DNA from: Lobosporangium transversale
Lineage: Eukaryota > Mortierellomycota > Mortierellomycetes > Mortierellales > Mortierellaceae
Length of the DNA: 64,000 nt
Reading direction: 5' to 3'
NCBI RefSeq assembly: GCF_002105155.1
Contig: NW_019029043.1
Coordinates: 62,001-126,000, forward strand
In this document: positions 55,982 to 64,000 of the stretch, piece by piece
Layout of the letters: each line of letters starts with the position of its first letter
Numbering within the stretch: the stretch's first letter is position 1
Translations under genes and position numbers: made by a program
The notes under the pieces: generated by a model
The model's database searches: none
The model's input: only the letters and a program-made list of their open reading frames with translations
Told to the model about the DNA's origin: nothing

Positions 55982-58942
55982 TTAAGCAGTTGCTTCCTGA
56001 CGCTTCTCAATATTAGCAACTCGTTCCCGTAACTTCTTGACTGTAGAACGATATTCAGTGGCCTGATCTCGAGGTGATGATGAGCCTGATGCTACTGCTG
56101 ATGATGTCGTCGTGGGCTCTTCATCTTCAACCTCCATAGCAGAGTCCTGGTTCTTGTTCAGGGGTGGCGTAGGAAGAGTGCCGTCCTTCAGGTCTGAATC
56201 ATGAGAGCCACTCTCCCCTGTCTTCGAATCACCGTTACCCGATGGGGGTGAAGGCAATGATCCTGAGGTAGAAGTGACGCCTGTCATTGCACTGCTCTTT
56301 GAGGATGATCCACTGCCGGTAGTAGCAGTACTAGTGGAAGGGGCAACCACCACTCGTGCTTTCTTGGCTGGGGGAGTCAGACCCAGATGATCCTCCAAAA
56401 GACCCACCCTTGTTGAGAGATACTCCAACTCGTTCTCAAACTTCTCAATCACACCCTTCTCCAACTCCTTGAACTGTCCACGGACAAGACTTTCGATCAT
56501 GGTTCCGCTAGATTGCAATGTCTGCAATAATTGTGCAGACTTGCGAATCTGTTCCTCCAGCGTATGCTTTAATGAACGGGTCGAGTCCATCGAGTCAAAG
56601 AGATTCGATACTGTTTCCATGAACACTGGCTTGGATATGTGACCAGGTGGGCCAGCCAGGCTGCTACCAGGATGGAATGGTGTAGTTGGATGAGGAAACA
56701 TTGGTGAAGGCAAAGGTCCGGTATGGGATGAAAGGATTGGAGCAGGCAATGTTCCAGAACTATTATTATATTCAACAGACAGAGGAAGGAAAGGAAAAGA
56801 AGAAAGAAAGAAAGAAAGAAAAAAAAAAAAAAAAAAAAAAAGTCAGTATATGTAATTCGTTACTTTTGTTGTTGTTGTTGTTGCAATAAAAGCCATTCAA
56901 TAAAATATAAAATAGCTCAGCATTAGGTTATTTCGTCTTGGATTTTTACCTGCTGTCGAGACCGGCAGTATGAGGTCCGGGACGAAGAGTGACCCGGGAG
57001 GATTTTTTGAGATGTCCTGCTGTCTTGGGCGATCGAAGGGGTTGTGGTATCGTTCCAGTAGGTGGTGCTTGGTGTTGTGAGAGTGGATGTGGGGTATGAT
57101 TGCGAATAGGCTGGGACGTGCGAGGGTTCATACCCAATGCCAGATGGCTTTGGGAAGGTTGAAGAGGAGCAGAGTGGATTGACAGTGATGAATCTGAATA
57201 GGAGGGTGCAAAAATAGTCAACGACTTTGCATTCTTCGAGCTTCTAGGTGATGTCAATGGGCGACGGTTAAGGGCAGCAGCAAAGGTTGCACTTCCATGG
57301 AAGACCGAGATGCCACTGGATGTCTTTTCTGTGATTGCTTGATTGGTGTTGCTGTTGTTGTTGTTGTTGCTGCTGCTGTTGGAGCTGGAGCTGCTGTTGC
57401 TGGCATTACTGCTAGTGGAAGAAGGTGGGTCCTTGGATTTGCTAGAGTGGATTGATGAAGTGGAGGCATTGCTCTGTCTGGCCTCGATGAGGGCCTTTTG
57501 TTGTTGTTTCATCCAAAGGGTTGTACGAACTTGGTCCATGACTTCAGGGGGGCCACTAGAGCTAGGAGGGGAAGTGGAGGAGGCCTTGTGTTGGAGAGAA
57601 GAGGAGAATGCATTAAGGACTTTACGCTTTTTGTTGATACGGACACCAGGCTCATCATCTTCGTCCGAGTTGGACTGGGGCATAGGAGATTCTTGACGGG
57701 GACGAGGAGAGCGTGGGTGAGAAGCAAGGTGATCATTGTAGTGACTACGAGAACCAGAAGCACGTGCGCTATTAAAATAAAAGAAAGGGTCGAAATGGTG
57801 AGAGGTGGTACAGTTTGGATTAAAAAAAAAAAAAAAAAAAGAGATAAATATAGTGTGAAATATAAAATGTACACAATACATTTTACATTTTACATTTTAC
57901 ATAATAATTAAGGTATTACAAGTCCATCAAATATAATCAAATGAAATTAATTTTGACTCGTCACCAACTAGATGTCAGGAAGAGTAAGAGAGGGGAGAGG
58001 GGTAAATGTAAAGTGCGTTTTGTGTCGCCCAATTTAATTTCCAATACGATCCAATCATTGACTGAGGAATTGAAAGAGACATGGGCGCTGATTACAATTA
58101 CAATTGTTTGAGGTTGAGGGGGATACCATCTCCGTCTGATTGTGTCTGTGTCATGTCATGACACACACAAAAAAAAAATAATAATATCACTCCTGAACAT
58201 ACCACCTTCAGGCACTGCCCAAAAGTCCAATCCATTGACAATCATACGCACTAACACATTATCACATAAAGAGAGCTCCAACAAAGCTCTCATCTTTATC
58301 TTTCTCGCACCAACACAGCATCATCATTATAGGAAAAAAGAAGGAAAAAAAGAGAGAGAGAGAGAGAGGAAATGAAAGAGAGAGAAAAAAAAAAAAAAAA
58401 AAAAAAAAAACAACTTACCGAGAACTGGAGGGAGGGTCTGAGAATGATGCATCATCGGGTGAGCCCTTGCGCTTGTATGGAGGAGAGCTATGACCATCTT
58501 CAGGGTGACCTTGGTTACGACCAGGACCTTCAAGAACTTCGTGAATGGCCATTCGGTTAAATTTGCGGGCTGTGGTAGGTGTAATGGGAGAACGACCCCA
58601 GTTTGCAGGCTCTGCCTCAAGGTGTTGTTGAACAATATGGGGACGACTGCTGTTGCCGTTGTTGCTGTGATGGTGAGCAGCAGGAGAGGTAGCACGAGTA
58701 TCTTTCATATAAGCTGAGGATGAAGGAGGAGAAGTAGAGCGGTTAGATGGACGGGAGTTGTGGTGGTGTTGGTGACGTGAATCTTCTTGTGAAGGTTGTG
58801 AGTGATTATAAGAAGAGTGGCGTGTGCTTGAGTTTGAAGACGAGGCAGTAGATGGAGAGGAGCGGGATGGTGAGGTAGCTAATTCTGCGAGATGATCAAG
58901 GCGAGAAGTGGGAGCAGGAGAAGGGGCTTCATCAAGTTCCAT
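55982..58942 (-). CDS. Probable nuclear coiled-coil protein, low-complexity, 3 exons, 706 aa
   Basis: Exons: 58942-58419, 57768-56950 and 56759-55982, with GT-AG introns and agreeing phases. I do not recognise the family. Most of the chain is Ser/Pro/Thr-rich and disordered. A short conserved-looking segment RKFNRMAIHEVLEG lies at ~127-140. Basic clusters INKKRKV (exon 2) and PPAKKARV (~577-584) resemble nuclear-localisation signals. A coiled coil spans ~509-575 (LKHTLEEQIRKSAQLLQTLQ, KELEKGVIEKFENELEY) and a second short one closes the protein (YRSTVKKLRERVANIEKRQE). This fits a transcription regulator or chromatin-complex subunit that oligomerises through the coiled coil, but that is inference only. 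Both introns begin next to or contain long A/T runs. Confidence 0.75.
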
Positions 58943-59400
58943 GGCTATGGATGTGTGTGTGTATGAATGTATGTGTGTGTATGCAAGGAGAAGAAAGAGA
59001 CGTAAACTTGGATGTGGACGTTAGAACGGACAATCAAAGAGACAGTTGGATAATTAGAGAGGATAGGAGGAAAAGAAATGGATGAAGAGCAAACAAGGAG
59101 GAAAGAGAAAAGGGAAAAGAGGAAGAAGAAGAAGAAGAAGAAGAAGATAAAGAAAAGGAAAGGAATGAATGAATGAATGAAGGGAAAAAAAAAAGAGGAA
59201 AAGTAAAAGAAAAGAAGAAGAAAGAGGGAGAAAGGGAAAGGGAAAGGAATGTATATAAAATTGTGAAGAAAAAAAACTCAACACATGAGAAAAGGGAGGC
59301 AAAGGGACGTATTTAAAAAAAAACAAAAAAACAAAAAAGTTATTATTATTATACATATTATTATACTCTACTATTAAAACCTGTTGCTATTCATCAATAA
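58943..59400 (-). promoter_or_regulatory. Upstream region of the coiled-coil gene
   Basis: Directly upstream of the minus-strand start lie TG-rich repeats (58952-58981), a GAA/GAAG purine tract (59096-59260) and a GAAT tetranucleotide repeat (59163-59180). Read on the gene's strand this is a long pyrimidine-rich leader, as seen before several other genes in this window. Confidence 0.45.
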
Positions 59401-60411
59401 TTCCGCAATGTTTATGATCTTTATTGTCAAGGAAAACTTCCTAACCTTGCTCTTCGCAACCTTTACCTTTATTCACTTCATCTTTCACTCCAGCACAAGC
59501 TGCTCGTAATTGAACATGTTCATTTTCTAAACCTTTCAGCTGACGGCAACAGGGGAAGAAGGGAGAAAGGGGCCGCGACCATAGCGCTGATACAAGTATC
59601 GAACATTGGGACATCTAAAGGTCAGTCAAGATTCCAAGATTGACCTTCTCCTTCTCCTAAAAGAGATGAATCAGCAAGCAAATGATGGTTTTTTTTTTTT
59701 TTTTTTTTCTTTTTTCGCCCTTCCATTAAATTGCATGAGTAAATGGATATGTATTTACATGTACACATGCACAAGAGATATTCACAGAAACATAAGACAG
59801 GCTGAAAAGAGACGTGCGTTCAGGAGCTCCTTGTCCGTTTCACAAACAGGAGGAAAAAAAAAAAAGTAAAGAGCGCCTAATATTATTTAAATATTTTTAA
59901 TTCATCTATTCAATCTTTTTTTTTTTTTTTTTTTTTTTGCTCTCATGTTCAAGTTAACTACGCATGGATCCCTTACGTGTAGCAGATCCAAAATGCTCGA
60001 TAACAATTATACAAGTACCGATTTTATTATTTTCTTGTTTTTTATTTTTTTTTCTTTTTTCCAGATTCCAGCTGACAGGGCAGGACAGGACAGGATAGGA
60101 CAAGACTGGATAGAAAAAACTCAGCCGCATGTCCCCAAAGAGAGGAAAAAAAAGAAGAAAGAACGGGAGAAGGAAGGAGAGGGAGGGGCAATCGACGTAT
60201 CAGGATGCGACAATTCCATAACAATTGGCATGGAAACAAATCGTCTGCTATGGAATGGAGAAAAGCGGAAAATAAAATAAAAAAAATAAAATCATGGATT
60301 GCCATTGATGAAAAAAAGACATACTATACCCCCTGGTACATGCATACATACCCAATACCTCAATGTATACAAAAGATGCAAGAGCTATTGCAGATCCAGT
60401 ATACGTCCCCA

Positions 60412-60446
<35 letters not shown>

Positions 60447-61565
60447 AAAAAAAAAAAAAGAGCCGGCAATGTCATCCACAAGCATAACAACATAAACAGA
60501 GGACGGACTATATGCTAACAATCCGATCCATGGTACATGTACCCTTTTTTTTTTTTTGTGAAATAGGAGAAGTTGTTGAGGCGTCGAATTACAGAGAGAC
60601 ACGAAGGCATGCTCTCCTGGCTGCCGTTGCCGAAGCCGTTCATATGCATGGTTTATGACCTTTCTAGTTACAGTTACAATCTCCGTTACCTTGTCACCAT
60701 CTCCTCTCCCTCATGCAGCCCTATTCCTGGCGCCCTCTCTAATATAATCTTTATGATATAACAGATAGAGTATATTTGTTCCGAAGCCTTTTTTCCTTCT
60801 TTTTTTTCTTTTTTCAGGATCTTTCTAGTATACGTATTGTGTTATGTATTGTACAGTGACTAGACTACCAATTTGTTTCCTGGGTTTTTTTAAGAAAGAA
60901 AGAAAAAAAAAATCCCAAGGCAATTAGGATGAGACAAGGGCTCTTCAATTACCTCTCCCCTGCAGGATCAAGAGGATCAGGCAATAGAAGTTTAATGCTA
61001 TGGATAGGTACCACGAATCGACCTTTTTTTGGACAGACATATACAATTATTATTGCTCATAAACAAACCCCTGCTCAACATGAATATTATTATTTATTAT
61101 TATTATTATTATTTTCCCAGATGATAGATGACGACGAAAGAGATTACCAGCTACATTTGATTGCTCCTTTGGATGATTTCATAAACCAAACTCGTCGGTG
61201 GCTTTTGTTCAAGTTTCTTTGGATCTTGAACGCAGATTCTTTTTATATAACCGTGTGTATGTATCATAATGTCATTTCAAACTAAAAAAGCTTTTGCAAG
61301 CACTCTGGTGAGCCTTCTTCTTGATCAGCTAGCTCTTTCCTCTCCTCTTCCTTCCCCCCCTCTTTCCCTGTTCCTTGATTTCGGAGACAAAATAAAAAAT
61401 AAAAAATAAATAAAAAAGATGTCACATCACTAGAAAATAAAATAAAATATATAGATGGATGCATATAATATAAGAACTACAAGGGTGTATAATGGTAAAA
61501 GGGCCTTTGGGTTCCTCATTAACTCCTAGTTGCCGTTGTGCTGATTTTCTTTTTCTTTTTTTTTT

Positions 61566-61592
61566 TCTTTTCCTTTTCCTTTTCCTTTTCCT
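61566..61592 (+). repeat. TTTTCC hexanucleotide microsatellite
   Basis: Four tandem TTTTCC units follow a T-rich block. Confidence 0.8.
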
Positions 61593-62212
61593 CCTCCCCT
61601 TCCTTCAACCTCTCTCCCCTCGTAAAGCTCATGTGGGTTGATTGCAAAATTTACTATACTATACTTGCTCTTTTCCTTTTTTCCTTTATGCCATTTACCA
61701 CGCGCTTTATTCTTTTTTAGCAATTTAACGTTGCTCTAACCTGATGGCGCCCAAAACTATTCTGTATAATGTATACTTGTCATCAAGTATATATATACAT
61801 GTAATACGTATATATGTAATATGATATGTATATGTATATGTATATTTATACAATATGTATGCAAATGTATATGTCAATGTTTCTAAATGTATGGTAAATA
61901 TGTATAGAATGGATCCTTTTTTTTTATTGTCGATCGTGTTTACAAAGACTTTTTGACAAGGTTCGGTGGATTCCAAGGTATATACCGTCGTCTCCAGTAA
62001 TTTTTCTTTATTTCCCTGTAACCTGTAACTGAGCAATTTTCGATTTATTGGGTGGATATGCCTTCTAATAGAAGTCAATTAGGTTTTTTTTTTTTTTTTT
62101 TATCTTTACCTCTTTTGTTCTTCCTACTGTTGCTACTCGCTTCTTGCTTCATGCTTCTTGCTTTTGTCTTTGGCTACTCTTGTTTTCTATATCTTGAAGT
62201 GATCAATTGAAG

Positions 62213-62252
62213 ACAAGGCAAGGCAAGGCAAGGCAAGGCAAGGCAAGGCAAG
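62213..62252 (+). repeat. AAGGC pentanucleotide microsatellite
   Basis: Eight perfect AAGGC units in tandem. Confidence 0.92.
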
Positions 62253-62324
62253 ACACATGTATATGAGATATTTAGAATTTTTTTTTTTATAACGTAAGGA
62301 ACTAGGGAACTAGCAAGGAGCAGG

Positions 62325-62358
62325 GGAGGAAGGAAGGAAGGAAGGAAGGAAGGAAGGG
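62325..62358 (+). repeat. GGAA tetranucleotide microsatellite
   Basis: About eight uninterrupted GGAA units. Confidence 0.92.
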
Positions 62359-63152
62359 ATTACAAACAAACATAATTGTGAGCATTTTTGTAAACATTAA
62401 TAACTTTTTTTCTTTTTTAAAATTAAATGACCCTGTTGTTGGCTCCTTCAGGGTCTTTTCTTCCTCTCTCTCGCTCTGGATAAAAAATAAAAAATAAAAA
62501 ATAAAAAACAAATAACAAATAATATATATATATAATCATTATTACTCTAGCCCTTTTACTTTTCATATGATCATATCAGACATAAATCTAGCGAACCAAA
62601 ACCAGAACCGGTACCGGAGGTGGAGGAGAAAATAAAAAATGGGGGGAGTGTTTAAACGAATTGGTTTTTTTTTTTTATCGATCAACTTCCTTAAATTCGC
62701 TTGATTAGAAAAAAAAAAAAGAGCCGGTGTCATTTTGGGGATAGTTTGCAACATCAATATGGTTAGATGGGACTAAATAAAAGGCCTCGGGGCCCCGGAT
62801 TTTCATTATTGCCTTACCTTTTTTTTTTTTTTTTTTTCTTTTTTCTTTTTCTTTACCCCTTTGCAAATGAATGGTGATAACACTAAAAGAAAAAAGACAT
62901 TCTGACCTGACGATATCAATAGCTTTTTCATGCTGTTTATGTAAATGTGGATTATTTATTTATATTATATATAATTGTGTAATAAATTATTAACGAGTTT
63001 TTTTTTTTTTTTTTTTTTTTTGAGAGTTATGAGAGCAAAGAAGTCTTGTGGCTGTAAAGGCCTCAATTGGTTCCTCCCTCTTCCAACCAACCACATTCTT
63101 TAGAATAATGGTTATTAAGCGCAGCACTTTATCATACTTTTTTTGCATTGAC

Positions 63153-63182
63153 CTACTCTTACTCTTACTCTTACTCTTACTC
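63153..63182 (+). repeat. ACTCTT hexanucleotide microsatellite
   Basis: Five tandem ACTCTT units (the last ends ACTCCC). Confidence 0.9.
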
Positions 63183-63826
63183 CCACTACAACTTCTATAA
63201 TATTTGTATATTGTATATATATGTATACCACTACTATCCTACTATGCATGAAAATAATAATAAAAAAAAGAACTACGACTATCTATGTAAAGTTTTTGTT
63301 TCTCAAGAAGAGAGCAATATTATATATTTGTTCAATAATCGATTCTCATTCCAGTCACCATCCAAAGACAAATATGCAATGCTATGCAGCTCTCTCTCTC
63401 TCTCTCTTTGTCCAAAAAAAAAAAAAAAAAAAAAAAAAGAGGAAGGACCCAAGAGAATGACGATTATTTTCACATGTGCTAAAGTAGGTTCAGGAACGCA
63501 TAGTAATATTCTAGTTGTATATATGATATAAATGTATAATAATAATAAACTTGACGGGCTGATAGGGTACATGTATAAATATTGTTGACATGTATATATC
63601 TCATTCTTCCACGTTCGAGCCATCTTATATTATTCCTCAGAATCAGAGGATATGATTGGTTAACGGGTTGTATGAACAATGCCAATCAAGATGCTCAAGA
63701 AACTTTATTACTAAAAGGAGTTGCTGCTTTTACACCATCATGACCATCACCAAAAGCTTCGAGTTAGAGACCAACAGCATATCCCGTATATACTTGTATA
63801 CACATTTGATCTCCTATTTATGATGC

Positions 63827-63862
<36 letters not shown>

Positions 63863-64000
63863 TTCCACTCTGGTCAGTTAATACAGCCAAGACCTACTAA
63901 TGCCCTTATGTGTGTCAGTTTTGCAGGACTTTCTTTGAGACATTTTATGAAGGACTTTTTAGTAGAACAGATACCCCACCTTCCTTCTCCGTCTCCGAGG

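Larger units (their letters stand above)
59401..64000. other. About 4.6 kb without a supported gene, rich in homopolymers and microsatellites
   Basis: T or A runs of 17-29 bp occur at ~59690, 59919, 60415, 62084, 62820, 63000, 63413 and 63831. Microsatellites of five or more kinds lie between them. Open frames are short and mainly translate the homopolymers. A frame at 61123-61285 (RDYQLHLIAPLDDFINQTRR) looks more protein-like but has no start context or splice partner. The last 75 bp (63925-64000) are open behind a TTGCAG acceptor and could be an exon running off the window. Confidence 0.5.

Noticed and set aside
60929-61285. Plus-strand frame of 118 codons
   Set aside because: It translates an ATT microsatellite in the middle and lacks start context, splice partners and family features.
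63925-64000. Possible exon behind TTGCAG at the right edge (one frame reads TFFETFYEGLFSRTD)
   Set aside because: Only 75 bp are available, two frames are open, and no upstream exon can be linked. It is recorded as a possibility, not annotated.

Overview
The window is nuclear DNA of a filamentous, early-diverging fungus. Genes carry short GT-AG introns with clear branch-point and acceptor signals, there are F-box/LRR and Sel1-repeat sequences, two DNA transposons with spliced transposases, and very many A/T homopolymers of 15-30 bp. My best guess is Mucoromycota, perhaps Mortierellomycotina. That is an inference from gene content, not a measured placement.

Left part (0-21 kb) is a conserved housekeeping block. 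It holds an F-box/LRR gene, an eight-exon soluble adenylyl cyclase-like gene (1,947 aa model), fibrillarin (four exons, 308 aa) divergently transcribed from the cyclase, and a six-exon, 2,640-aa membrane protein of the fungal aromatic-acid exporter/FUSC type.

Middle-left (21-34 kb) is a repeat-rich accessory zone. It contains a decayed F-box/LRR copy, a Sel1-repeat fragment, a small gene with two 60-residue repeats, an apparently intact hAT transposon (933-aa transposase after removal of one intron), three long inverted-repeat (fold-back/MITE-like) elements, a gene of unknown family broken by one stop codon, and a twice frame-shifted F-box/LRR pseudogene.

Middle (34-39 kb) has two more ordinary genes: an FSH1-type serine hydrolase (six exons, 265 aa) and a two-helix membrane protein (three exons, 473 aa).

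39.7-52 kb is the most interesting region. It is a tandem array of four paralogous genes encoding proteins with three C..C...YC..H finger-like units at the C terminus and an N-terminal region built from a varying number of ~75-residue repeats. Each copy is preceded by remnants of a second, decaying gene, so the ancestral duplicated unit was a gene pair. A complete Crypton-type tyrosine-recombinase element (four exons, 953 aa, R-K-HxxR-Y residues and a GCR1-like C-terminal domain) sits inside the second unit.

Right part (53-64 kb) holds a PQ-loop vacuolar/lysosomal amino-acid transporter gene, a convergent gene for a coiled-coil, probably nuclear 706-aa protein, and then about 5 kb of homopolymers and microsatellites in which I cannot support a gene. 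No tRNA, rRNA or CRISPR array was found. Exon boundaries were assigned by eye from splice consensus and reading-frame closure, and every multi-exon model given as intact closes in frame.
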